The translations under genes were made by a program, and so were the position numbers. Shown here in pieces: positions 1-11,165 of a stretch of DNA of 64,000 bases; within the stretch, counting starts at the first letter, position 1; each line of letters begins with the position of its first letter. Source of the DNA: Vermamoeba vermiformis (lineage: Eukaryota; Tubulinea; Echinamoebida); contig JBEWZL010000216.1 of the NCBI GenBank assembly GCA_045837725.1, positions 124,001 through 188,000 of the forward strand, read 5' to 3'. Below the pieces are notes generated by a model. That model was not told the origin of the DNA. It ran no database searches and saw nothing but the letters and a program-made list of their open reading frames with translations.

Positions 1-78
1 AATTAATTCGATATGGCCGAAGTTTTCTTTCATTATTCGGTTGATCTTTTCTTGATCTTGTGGATCTCCAGTCTCCAT
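1..78 (-). CDS. N-terminal fragment of a gene cut by the window edge
   Basis: An ATG at 78..76 opens a frame that runs off the left edge of the window. The visible 26 codons begin METGDPQDQEKIN and are acidic and hydrophilic, with no signal peptide. The 5' flank is AT-rich. The fragment is too short to assign a family; that it is coding rests only on the open frame and base composition. Confidence 0.35.
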   Translation of the reverse strand, partial: METGDPQDQEKINRIMKENFGHIELI

Positions 79-291
79 GTTGATGCTCGAGGTGGCTTAC
101 GAAAAAAATTAATATTATAGTAAGTAATTGTGCTGTTTCGCGTTAATTTATTCAAATAAACTGGTGGCTAAAAGAAATTGTGCTTTTTTTAAGGCTCTAA
201 CAAAAACGGTTGAAAAAAACGCGTACAATACTGGTCAAAATTTATTAATAATAAATTAATTAAATTCTTAGAAATTAATGGCGATAATATG

Positions 292-1113
292 TTAATCATC
301 CCGATCGTGTTTCCTTCTGTACTCTCCGGCAACTACTCGCTGGTTTTCTTCTTGTAACTGTTTAAGGTCGTCTGCTGCTGCCTTCTTTCGCTTTTTTGTA
401 GCTTTAATTTCGTCCAGGAGCCATTTAAATGCTAAATAATAAACGATTAGCGCTATTGAAGAGAAAATTGTACGCGGATGTACCTTCTTTGATATTTTTT
501 CCTGCTGTGGCTGAAATAATTTCAATATGACTATTTTCGAACGTCGAAAACTTCTGCTTGAAATGAGCGGCATCTCCTTTCTCCAGATCCGATTTGTTGC
601 CGAGGATCAAGATCGGAAGTTGTTCGTGAAGCCTAGATACAACGCCTTGCAACGCTTCATAGGAGGCACCAAAATTATTACTATCGCTAAGGTCTACCAT
701 CCATATTATGCCTTGCGCTTGAGCGAGCGCGTTGTCCCAGCAATTTCGTTGCGCATCCAATCCGCCTCCGCAATCCCAAAAGGAGATTTTTTTGCCAGAA
801 AAATTAAAATTGCCGTGATTGTACGTGGGGGCTATGAAATTTCTTATTAATAACAGATTTAACGAAGCTAGAATTTTTTAAAAATTGTCTAAAACGGCAT
901 CTAGAATTCCATAATAATTTGGACGCAAATAATTCAATTATTACGTACTAGGAGTATTAGGCACTTTAGCGTCATGATTTATCTTCGTATAGAACGTCGT
1001 TTTGCCGGATGCCGAAAGCCCCAACAACGCAACGGCTATTTCCTTCTCTATTTAATTAACCGTTAATACTAATATTAGGCGAGTAGATTTTTAATTTACG
1101 TACTCTTAATCAT
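292..1113 (-). CDS. ARL13-like Arf-family small GTPase
   Basis: Four exons on the minus strand: 1113-1104, 1047-949, 831-484 and 452-292. The P-loop reads GLSASGKTT, switch I has TPTYNHG, switch II has WDCGGG and the guanine-specificity motif is NKSD. Canonical Arf and Arl proteins have DxGGQ; here Gln is replaced by Gly, as in ARL13B, whose DLGGG is a family hallmark. After the last GTPase helix (FKWLLDEI) a basic, coiled-coil-like tail of about 40 residues follows, again as in ARL13B though shorter. ARL13 proteins act in cilia as an exchange factor for ARL3, so a ciliary role is an inference. Exon 1 is only 10 nt (ATG plus seven bases) and the last intron would be only 31 nt; without that splice the protein would stop soon after the GTPase fold. 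The Arf-family assignment is firm, the ARL13 orthology moderate. Confidence 0.75.
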
Positions 1114-1332
1114 GTTTGGTCGATGCTTTGCTGAACTCGGATACTATGGCACGACAGTTTTTTTTATCGTTTAAAATCGAAAAACAGAAATCAAGAATTC
1201 TAATTCTGGGTGGAATTGACAAGTATAGACAGGTACAGATAGTCAATTTACCTACATACCAAAAGTAGCAATTTCTCTCGGGCGATCTTTTGGAATTCTG
1301 GAGCGGAAGCTAAATTAGTTTTATTTTGCTTC

Positions 1333-3226
1333 ATATCCTCCACCCGCGAATTAATTCGACTAATTCTTGCGGAAGAGAATTAATATTTTCATTAGGCATC
1401 TTTCTAGCCACATATTTTGCGACAATATTTTTAAGGCTCAGATCCGTTCCTATTCAAAAATACTCATTAACAACAATTATAACTATTTAAAATTATATCC
1501 TACGTACCATATACTTTAAGTGAGTATATATCAGTGCCACCAACGTTTCCAGACCAAATATATACAGTGTCGCCGTCGGCTACGGCAGAATGAACGGATC
1601 TAGCGTCAATAGTGACTGGCCCTAGAACTTCGACTTTCCTCCATATATTTCTTGCTATATAATATTATGTAAGTAAGAAGTGGCACAACGGATTCGCAAC
1701 AATAATACAGCTAACGAAGATCTTTTTTCGACATCCGAAATTTAAAATTTCATACCAAAGTCATATAAAGCTACTGAATCCAAAAAACTTCTTCCGCTGT
1801 AACCTCCGAATAAAACTCCGAGTAATTCTCCGTTGCCTGTCTTAACCAGCGTAAATGAATGGCCTGCGCAAGAGGACGGTTTGTTTTCTTCAGGAAAATT
1901 TATTCTGGTCCATTCATAACTCCCTAAAATAATAATTGTATTAATATATAAGACAATTTTGTACATTAATTAATATTCGCAAATAAAATTTGCACGAAAA
2001 AATTGGATCCGGATCTGATCCAGATCTTTTTCAAAATTTGACGTTGTAATACTTACTTATATTCAACGCATATAGATGGCTATAATATAGTCCCCTAGAA
2101 TATCCACCGTACATATAAATGTTATCTTCGTAATATATCAAGTATTCCATTGTTTGATTCTTCGGCATATCTCCAGTTGTTATAATTTGTGTTTTTTGTT
2201 TTGTAACTGCAAATGCAAAATATTAATATATAGACTATACTAATACTAATATATCAGTTGCGAGTGCTTGAAATTGCGACATAAGTAATATTTTGCGGTT
2301 ATGAAATTTCGCAAAAAAATTTAAAAGTCGTACCCAAATTTAGAATTGTTAATTCATCAAAGCAATGCTCATTTTCATCAATACTATTATGTAGTACATA
2401 TAATTCATCGCCAACAATCACCGCTGAAATTTTTGCTTTGCCTTCTAATGTTGCGATCTCTTCAATATGCGCTGTAGCTATTTCGTTCAAAAAATAAAAT
2501 CAGAATTATTTTCTAAGAATAATTTTCAATTAATTTTTGCAGTTTACGTGCCTGGATCGTACACCCACACTTGATGGTATTTTCCTCCCGTAATAATCAT
2601 TTTATCATTCCAAGCCTAACGAATAATAGTTAATCGCATATGACCTATTATATATTGTATATATTCGTACATTAACTGCGTGTGCATGCTGATATTTAAT
2701 GACGTCTGTATTATCGACCAGATCTTTCTCCCATCGACTCGTCGCTAAAAATTGTTAAGGTTAACCGTGATAATATATAGTGAATATGCCTTATACTCAC
2801 CGAAATTAAAGTGATGAATGCAGTCTTCTAATGCTTTACTGGATCCAACGCTCGTTCCGCCGACGATAAACATTTTATTCGCTTTCATGAATAATTAATT
2901 ACTGTTCAAAACTCTATAAACGAATAATGACATGTATAATATTGATGCGTACCTATAATACAGCTGCCGTGATAATCTCGTTCAATTGGCCGAGATCCTT
3001 CTGCGTGCAAAACGTTCCACTGAACAGCAACGGTCTTCAAGAAAAATAAAAAGAAACATTAGACGATATCGAGGATATTATATTAAGTATATAATCGTAA
3101 TTTAATAGTGAATCAAGTAAATAAAAATATTCAAAAGAAAAATCATAATCGCATCTAAAATGAGAAATTCAATTTCCTTACAGGTAGCTCTGAATCGCCT
3201 GTTTTTGTAGTATTAGCGTTTTCCAT
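1333..3226 (-). CDS. Kelch-repeat protein
   Basis: A multi-exon minus-strand gene of roughly nine short exons. Translation from the ATG at 3226 gives MENANTTKTGDSELPV, then a run of kelch blades with the usual hydrophobic-Gly-Gly pattern: FIVGGTSVGSSKALEDC, MIITGGKYHQVWVYDPG, IYMYGGYSRG, VLFGGYSGRSFLDSVALYDF and VYIWSGNVGGTDIYSL. Five to six blades are visible, enough for one beta-propeller. A last exon codes for a helical tail ending LPQELVELIRGWRI, and I see no BTB domain before it. Kelch propellers are protein-interaction platforms; the partner cannot be inferred. Every boundary has GT/AG sites. The function is generic. Confidence 0.75.
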
Positions 3227-3337
3227 ATATTATAAAATAAATACTAATATTTAAATGTGCTTGTGTGGTCTTTGTAGGGCGAAACTAAAAAGATCTGCAA
3301 AAAAATCTTTTTTTTACCGCGATCAGACAGAACCACA

Positions 3338-5465
3338 ATGGAACTAAGAAACTCTTCATATAGAACCACACCGGAGCAGGCTATTGAGATTGCTAAATCC
3401 CAAGGCCACGTTTATCCATCAATTATTCCGGCTGAATCTGCTAAACCTCCTTGGTCTCACAATACAAAATTAAGCCGCGAAGAATTAATAGATAAAATTA
3501 AAGGAACTATTTATGGTAATAACAAGCCTCATTGCGGCAGTACCTCGCTGAAACAAATCCACAATTTTTCTGATTTTTTTTCCTATTCAGGAAATGCGAT
3601 TGGCGACGCAATTGGTTTATGTAAGATATTATAATACCTTTAATTTATATATGATGCAATTTTCGTTTATTAATCGTTTTTAAATCAGCCACCGAATTTT
3701 TGACTGGCGACGCCGTCAAAGAATTCTATAAAGACAAAGAGCTTAGTTATGCAAATATTATTGATGATTTTCATCGACAACGATGGCAAAAAGGCGATTG
3801 GACAGGTAATTACAAAATTAAAATTGAAATTTATCCGAATTATTTCTGATCGATTTTTAATTATTTTATTGTTGCAGATGATACCGATCAAATGATTCTT
3901 ATTATGGACAGTTTATTAGCTAACGCTGGGCATATTAATCCCCCCGATTTTGCTAAACGTCTTCGATTTTGGGTGGATCACGTACGGACTTGAAATTTCA
4001 ACTCAATTCGGCTAAAGATATGATACTAAACTTAATATATTAGGGATTTGCCGAGTTAGGAGATTTAGCTGGTCTTGGATTGGGTCTTACCGTCAAGGTA
4101 ACGCCCGTGCTCGAACGAATTTCCTTATTTGGCAATTTTACAAAATATTTCTTTCTCTGGGCCTACGATTAGCCTATTAATTATAATATAATTAATAATT
4201 ATAATAGAGAGTTGTTTCGCACAAACTTTTCACTGAAAATCCACACGCGGCTTCAGAAGAGATTTACAATGCTTCGGCAGGAAGAGCCGCTGCGAACGGT
4301 AATAATAATTGTTACTATCATAATAGTAGTAATTATGAGTATACTGATATTAATATTTGATAGGTGCTGTCATGAGAACGAGTATTTTGGGCATTCCGAA
4401 CTTTGGCGATCTGGATGCGGTCATTGAAAACACTACACAAATTGCCAAGGTACGAAACATTACTACTCCCTATGATTATAATTGATACAGGGCCATATAG
4501 TACTGTTATTCATGTACTTAACTCGTCAAAAAAGATTTTGAAGGATCCGAAAATTTTAACGCATCCACGGTACTTGTGGAGGTCGAATAAGACTTTGCAA
4601 TAATTTTTTCGTTTGTAGGTGACACATTTTGATCCGCGGTGTGTAGCTTCATGCATTTCCGGTACCACAGCCATAGCAATGATGTTGCAAGGCGAACATT
4701 GCAGCACGAAAGACGACATGAAAGTGATTTGCCACAAGTCCATTGAACTCGCGAGACAAGTGTTGAAAGAGCACAAAGAGCACGACAAAGAGTTCACTAA
4801 GTTGTGTAGCGTCAAAAAGATCAAAGAGTTGTACTTGGACGATAAGGATAGTATCGGGTAAGGGTCAAAACTTCCTGCAAAAAATTTTCACTGAAATAAC
4901 CGTTCAGTGAACCAAAATTAACTAATTTTTCTATTCACGAATTCTGCTAATATTCAACACTTTAATCAAATTTGCATATTCTGATTAATTTTTGCAGTTC
5001 GGCATTCGTTAATTGACTTTTTTGTTTGCAGATACACGTTCAAGTGCATCGCCTCAGGAATATTTGCAGTAAAATACGCTAAAGACTTCAAATCAGCGAT
5101 CACTGAACTCGTTATGGAGGCTGGTGACGCTGACACGTAAGATCATAGTAGATTCGTCATTTGTTTTTTTGACACGCAGCTAATCTGACAACTTTCCTTA
5201 TTTAGTAATGGTGCCATTGCTGGAGCTCTCGTTGGCTGTCGATTTGGATATTCGGTACGTAAAGTACTACGTGAGAACTATCATGACATTTTGACATTTT
5301 GACACTTTGACACTTTGCGAAGTACCTGTACGTGTTCCTGTACTAACGAGATACTTTTACTAAATTTAGAAATTACCGCACGATTGGTTAGAAGGCTTGG
5401 TCAATAAGAAGTGGCTTGATGCTCGTGTCGAGAAATTTTTGAAGTTGTTAGGACTTGGTGCATAA
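3338..5465 (+). CDS. ADP-ribosylglycohydrolase-family protein
   Basis: About ten exons from the ATG at 3338 to the TAA at 5463-5465. The exons join into a DraG/ARH fold with its signature motifs in order: GNAIGDAIGL near residue 90, DDTDQMILIMDSLL, GDLAGLGLGLTV, GAVMRTSILG, DPRCVASCISG and GDADTNGAIAGALVG close to the C-terminus. The acidic clusters (DDTD and DADT) are the residues that bind the two magnesium ions in this family, and both are intact, so an active hydrolase removing ADP-ribose from proteins or small molecules is plausible. No signal peptide is seen, so a cytosolic location is inferred. The intron at 5260-5370 carries a TTTGACA microrepeat described elsewhere. Confidence 0.85.
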
Positions 5466-5651
5466 AAAATCTTACCCTACGTAATCTATTCCAATTATGG
5501 CAAAACGACAGCATAGACCCTGATATAGAACCGAATTTTTCCGCAGGTCTGTTTCACCGTAATTTGTATTATTCGTTTTAACGGCTTAAAAAATTATTGC
5601 TTACTCGTAAAAATAATGCCGATTTTAGTGCCTGAACGTGCATTTTATTTG

Positions 5652-6523
5652 CTAGTACTTTATATATGATAATATTATGAGCCATATTTCTTTTGGTAAA
5701 TCACAAACAATGCTCTGTCGTTCAATATTTTTCTTTAAAATTATCATGCCTCGCCTTCTTTCTTTGCGCCATTCTTTATTTTGTTCCAAATGAGATATTA
5801 ATTTTTCGTAATACCCAGCGTATATTATCGGATTGTAATCTAATGTAAGGTGTTCGATTGTTTTGTTCACATCCAGCATCCGTTCGAAATAGATCCAAGT
5901 GTCGCCGTCAATTTCATTAAAAGGAAGATTCAAATGTGTTATTGTATCATTTTCTTGCATTGCATCGCATATAATTCTTGTTCCTGCGTAGCCTAACTTA
6001 TTATGCTGAATCTGCAACAACGAGATCGTTCTGTTTTGTTTGATAATCTTTGCTATTTCCTCGCAAACACCTGCATCTATATAGCACTGACCAAAATATA
6101 GTCTTTCTATTGATTTGTTGGCCGCTAGTGCTTCACAAAGTGAAACCCACGCGCTATCATTCAACGGATCCGTGTAAATAAATAGGTTCTTGCAAGTAGT
6201 ATTATTTTTTATAAATTCTCCAAATTCAATAATATTTTTTGATAGTTGACGATGGAATTCTATCGTCGCGAGATTTTCAACTCTCTTCAAGAAACTTTCA
6301 AAATCCTGTGGTTCTAATTAATAATAAAATCGGTCAATGCACGATCGAAAACTACTCTATTATAACTAAATTATATTTACTGAATAAATTGATAATTACT
6401 TGAAATAATTTGAGATCAAGAAAAAAAAGCGAATCTGTTTCTACCCTTATTATAAGAGCTATGGTTTTAGTATTTAAAAGGATTTCTCCTCAATTTAAGT
6501 TGTTTTTATTCTTTCTTACCCAT
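5652..6523 (-). CDS. Leucine-rich-repeat protein with C-terminal F-box-like motif
   Basis: The main exon (6313-5652) codes for about 220 residues of ribonuclease-inhibitor-type LRRs. The repeats share an N(K/R)(S/T)I..L pattern, for example ANKSIERLYFGQC, QNRTISLLQIQHNKL and ENDTITHLNLPFNEI. The end, CDLPKEIWLIILSYIKY, looks like the first helix of an F-box, so the order is LRR then F-box. The larger gene at 40023-41852 has the same layout. The start is uncertain: the open frame begins at an acceptor at 6314, with no ATG on this strand until 6523. There a 4-nt exon (ATGG, donor GTAAGA at 6519) would join in phase to give MEPQDFESF. That micro-exon is a guess. A substrate adaptor for SCF ubiquitin ligases is possible but unproven. 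Confidence 0.6.
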
Positions 6524-6809
6524 TGTGCAGCTCCTGTTCGTTCGCTCGGAACAAAATTAAAATCTGTTAAACTTCAATCGCCCGGAGCAACTTTTTCAGT
6601 GAACAGGTTTTTCAGTGAACGACTAATGAGTCGCCCGCAGCCAGTAGCAGTCATCTCCATAATGACGAGCGCTCAATCGGCCAGACCCCGAATGTTTGTT
6701 AAAAAGTAAATTATTGTCCCTATTAGTTGTATAATATCGTTTTTAAATAGTGATTTTATGTATATACTAACAAGATATTATTTGCAATTTTTTTTGAGTG
6801 TTTTTTGTT

Positions 6810-8027
6810 TTAATATCCCAAGTGTCTCAGCCACAACTTAACTTTCTTCGTGTGCGGACCTTTAATCTCAAGTTTGTTTGTTCTAATCTCCACGATGGAA
6901 TTAGTCAATTTTTCCAATTCGCTCTTCATTTCCTGCGAATACAATTGTTTAATTAATTACGTCAATAATTTTCAACGTGAAAAAGAATTAATAGTTCTTA
7001 ATAGCTTTATATCACTATTAATCTATTAAATAATATTAAAAAATATATAAAATATGGTCTATAGTGATTTGAGAGTGAAGGATATTCGGGGATGGGTTTA
7101 GCGGATCTGCGTGTCACGACAGATCTCGTGCCATGAAACTTACATTCAAATCGCCAGTGACCCTCCTGACAATAGTCAATATGTTCGAGCGACCGTTGCG
7201 AATGTCGCTGTAAACGGGCAACTGACCAGTGTTTGTTCGTTCGACTTTAAAGGGCAATGAAGTGGTGTTACCTAAATTGGAAATTTGAATCAGATCTGAA
7301 CTTGCCATCGATGGAAAAGCATTTATACATCATATAATAGACGATATTATATATAATATCGGCTATGTTCAAATAAACCAGTTTCTGCGAAGTGGTAAAG
7401 ATCCGGATGCTTGATTATTATGATCCAAAAAAAATAACCAAAATTGTATTGTGGCAGGCACATCTCGTGCATATTAATTATGTTAATATTATATACTTAC
7501 CAGCAGGAGGCATATGACCAGTAGGACTAGTGACTTTGAGCTCTTGTAACGGGTATTTCAAGGGTGAGGCTGTCTCGAACTTGGGAGTAAGGACTATAAC
7601 AAATAAATGCGTTATAATAATGGAATATATTATTAATAATAATAAGATGCTAGAATTATGCGTATTGGGTAAGAAATAAATTTTTGAACGAACGATCCAG
7701 ATTTCGTTTCGAAACTAGGACTATAATAATCGCCAAAAAATATATTTCTTCGTGCAAAATATATTATTAACATATTTAAACAATATTACGAAGGAAATGT
7801 GAATGAATAAACAGATATTAGGAAGATGCAAAAAACAAAATTCGAATTTAATTTAGGCTTTCTTCAATTGAATAATTATGCATACGATAATTAATACAGT
7901 ATTATATGCAATTATAATTAAATATAGGTGGTTATTAAAGCTTACCTCTGACACCAACAGTTTGAGTGGATGTTTCAGATCGTGAAAAGAATGAGCGACT
8001 TGCTCTAGCAACTAATGTTCGCAACAT
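6810..8027 (-). CDS. Mitochondrial large-subunit ribosomal protein mL49 (IMG2 family)
   Basis: Four exons: the start at 8027 to about 7948, then about 7593-7502, 7271-7150 and 6936-6810. The N-terminus MLRTLVARASRSFFSR is rich in Arg and Ser with no acids, as expected for a mitochondrial targeting peptide. The core has the mL49 signature: NTGQLPVYSDIRNGR, then TIVRRVTGDLN, and a last exon with VEIRTNKLEIKGPHTKKVK. The family joins the mitochondrial 60S-like subunit and has an IF3-like alpha/beta fold. The length (about 140-150 residues) is normal for the family. It is divergently placed from the TMEM164-like gene, with starts 188 bp apart, so a shared promoter region is likely. Confidence 0.8.
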
Positions 8028-8214
8028 TGCACGATGTTGTTATATGTGTATAGTATAATATAAAAATAGCAATAATTATTGAACCAGACAAACTTTGACC
8101 GAGAGAAAAAAATCAGGGCTGAAATCACTCGCCGTTATTTATATTCGTCCCTAGTGGTCGATTGCCACGAGGTGTTATATATTGCTTATAATATAAGAAG
8201 AGGTCGATAGTATT

Positions 8215-10096
8215 ATGGACGTTGAGAGCTTATTAAAAGAGATCCCGGAGTTCCCGGACTACATCTCTTTGGAACAACACTTGGGTACCATTGTAGGCAC
8301 TTCAATTATATTTAGCTTAGTATTATACTGTAAGTAAATATATTTGCACGAGAAAAGATTGTTAAACCATCGTAAAGAAGCAAGATCCAGTTTTAGTATC
8401 AATTATTTTTACTAGCTGCATCATTTTTTCAACATTAATGCTATATTCATATTTGATTAATGCTATAGATTATTTATTATATTTTTTTGAATTATTCGGA
8501 GACACTTTAGCAGCGGATCGTGCCGTTTCGCAACGGTCACTTTGACGAGACACGAGATCCGCTTTAAAATTGCAATAATGCTACTTTAGGCATACACTAC
8601 TATTGTATTTATTATCATAATGGTATCTGGAAAACTTACCTTTGTTTTTTTTTTTGGATTTCAGACCTAAACCAACCCGATCGAAAACACAAGCACGAGC
8701 ATCACCCGCCTAAGAACCTCTCTATTCTCGAGCATATATTCGGCGTTGTTCTTTTAGTGTCGGTTTGTGCTAATGTTGCCTACAAGTACCTCTTAGGACC
8801 CAAATACCTGAGTTACATGTTGTACCCGTGCCACGTAATGTAAGTACCATTTTCTATTTTATATTTGCAATAATAAGACTCGCAAAACTATGTAGCTAGA
8901 GTAGATGCCGGCTTAATAATATATTACTGGTTATTGATCTTTAAATTATGAGTGATATTGTAAAGCAGATCTACAAAATGATGCTTGCTGGATCCCATTT
9001 TAACTTTTAACGAAACATTACTAGCGATACTATATCATATTAATATAACATAATACATCAATTCTCACTATATTATGCTTTATTTGAGCTATTCTAACGC
9101 ATCTTTTCTCGTGACCAGTTCGTGCAGTTTGTTGTACGTGTTGTACAGCAAGAATCATAAGAGAGCTGCTGCCGTGTGGAACATCATTGTATTTTATACA
9201 CATTTTACGTAAGTACATATCATATATTATAATACAACAGTATATTCAGTCGCGGTGCGATCGTTGGATTCGAATTTCGTAAATTTAGCGGATCCTCCTT
9301 TTTAAAGTTTCAATCCGTTAGATTATGTTATAATATAAAATGCGTGTAAAGTTTAAATATAGGTACTGACTTTACGATACTAGATTTTTGGCGTTAGTTT
9401 CACCGGACACGAGCGATCTGTTTTTCTTCATGCAAGTCCCGGTGTTCTGGACACAACATTATGCCTTATTATTATTACCTATGGTGATGATAATTACGAA
9501 TAGATATCCTTTGCAACGACCAACATTCGCTGCGGCGTTTTATTGGTACGTTTCGGCAGTCATCATAGCCGCCATGTTTTGCTTCTTGATCCACTTGCCA
9601 GTATCCATAATTTTGGGCGTCAATGTTAACTATGTCTACTGGCCTCCACCAGGTACACATTAATGAATTAGATCAATTGATTCGGTGCTGAGATTTCCAT
9701 AATCGGAAATACTTCCGAGCACATCCGCAACAATCAAAATTGTGCTGTTTTTTTGCTTAGTTAATCAAAATACCGTTAAATAATTACGTAGCTAATGTAT
9801 ATATGAAATAGGTCATATTGAGAACAGTCCTTTGTCAGGGCCTTTGTACCACGCCAAAATGTTCGGTGTTGTCGCCTTATTGAGCTGGATCACAGGGTAA
9901 TTTATACGGAAATGCCACCGCGGATGTATATTATTGTTAAATACTAATACTATTGTAATTTTATAATTATAGATTCCCTCTGGTCTGGGCTCTTCAACTG
10001 CTTCGAAAACTGCTGATCAAGTTGGGTCTCGTGCACGATGATTCTTTGACGGCAAAGGCAAAAAATACTGTAATGAAAATTAAGAAGGTCAAATAA
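8215..10096 (+). CDS. TMEM164-like multipass membrane protein
   Basis: Six to seven exons encode a protein with several membrane spans. The family signature is visible twice: a PCHV motif after a hydrophobic helix (SYMLYPCHVM), and the block VNVNYVYWPPPG followed by SGPLYHAKMFG, which matches the VNLNNMLCP..DPFYGPWYR-type region of animal TMEM164. A helix with QHYALLLLPMVMI matches the family's HAMLYVVPIY segment. The C-terminus is basic (LTAKAKNTVMKIKKVK). Human TMEM164 is reported as an acyltransferase that makes C20:4 ether phospholipids; whether this protein shares that activity is inference. The start ATG at 8215 gives MDVESLLKEIPEF. Confidence 0.7.
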
Positions 10097-10351
10097 ATAG
10101 CACGAAACGCCTAACTGAAATGAATAGAGTTGGATCTAACGTAGCGAACGGTTTTTCGCTGTCATTTCAAACAGTTGCATAGAAATCTATATATAGCTAA
10201 ATATTTATCCTCAAATAAGACTATCGGGGTTTGTCTAAAATCCTCCCTATTACTGCCAACCGCGAAACCTTAAAATGTAGTAACATTCCGAAAAGCGTTC
10301 TTATTTTTTACTTATTACCTCAAAACCACAAATTAATATTAAGTATTGAAG

Positions 10352-10945
10352 ATGAAACTATTACATATTCTTTTGCTCCTAATTTTAGGAACTTGCTCGA
10401 TCTCAGCCGTTTGGACGTTCGGTCAGGAATGTGATCCGTGGAATCACCCTATACCCACCGGTGTAGCAACAAATGGCAACTGCATATATGACAGCTTGAA
10501 AGATAAATACTTGTTAACGACTTGCAAGTGGTACCAATTGGGCTACTATTTCAATTATGAATGTAACGACGCTGGATGCCATGACTGCAAGATGATTTAT
10601 AAGGCTCCTTTACACCAATGTTATTCGGGATATTATACGACGTGCCATGACGACGAACCGAATTATGGACAGCTCTTAAATACGAAGGCGATCGGAGCTA
10701 CATCCACAATGGCAGACAAAGCGTGCAAAACCGGTGTTGTTAAAGGTCGTGTAGTATTTGCCGCAAATCAGTGCGTGCAAACGAGCTCAATAACTTCTTG
10801 GAACGCCAGATGCAACGGATCACCGAATGTGGAGTTTGACTTTTGGGAGAACGGTTCCTGCAAAGGCAATCTGAAGTCTAATATTACACGCACCCCTGAC
10901 ACATGCGATGAATTCGGAAACTTTGGGTTCTGCGCTTATTACTAA
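10352..10945 (+). CDS. Secreted cysteine-rich protein, unknown function
   Basis: A single-exon gene of about 197 residues. The ATG at 10352 opens a clear signal peptide (MKLLHILLLLILGTCSISA), with likely cleavage after SA. The mature part has about 17 cysteines, several in close pairs such as NDAGCHDCK and YTTCHDDE, plus possible N-glycosylation sites (NGS, NIT). No known domain is recognised. The Cys content suggests a disulfide-stabilised extracellular or vacuolar protein. A TTG six bases upstream is in frame, but the ATG is the sensible start. The lack of introns is unusual among its neighbours. Confidence 0.75.
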   Translation: MKLLHILLLLILGTCSISAVWTFGQECDPWNHPIPTGVATNGNCIYDSLKDKYLLTTCKWYQLGYYFNYECNDAGCHDCKMIYKAPLHQCYSGYYTTCHDDEPNYGQLLNTKAIGATSTMADKACKTGVVKGRVVFAANQCVQTSSITSWNARCNGSPNVEFDFWENGSCKGNLKSNITRTPDTCDEFGNFGFCAYY

Positions 10946-11165
10946 TTAATAAAAAAATCGGATCTATCTTTGAAAATTAAAGTTATTGGATTAGTGTTAT
11001 CGTACGCGGAAACGAATTGGAATGTTGCGAATAGAATCAAGAGAAGCGGCATATTTGCCTTATTTAGACAGCAAAAAATTCAAGGGAAGGTTCTCCCAGA
11101 GAACATTCTCGACGGAGCAAAAGTCAAAAGAGCGAAATTTGTTATTTATGTTTAATAGTATCAAT

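Noticed and set aside
6410-6709. Plus-strand 99-codon frame ending QSARPRMFVKK
   Set aside because: Overlaps the likely 5' end of the LRR gene on the other strand, has no recognisable domain, and contains the TTCAGTGAAC repeats, so it is probably not coding.
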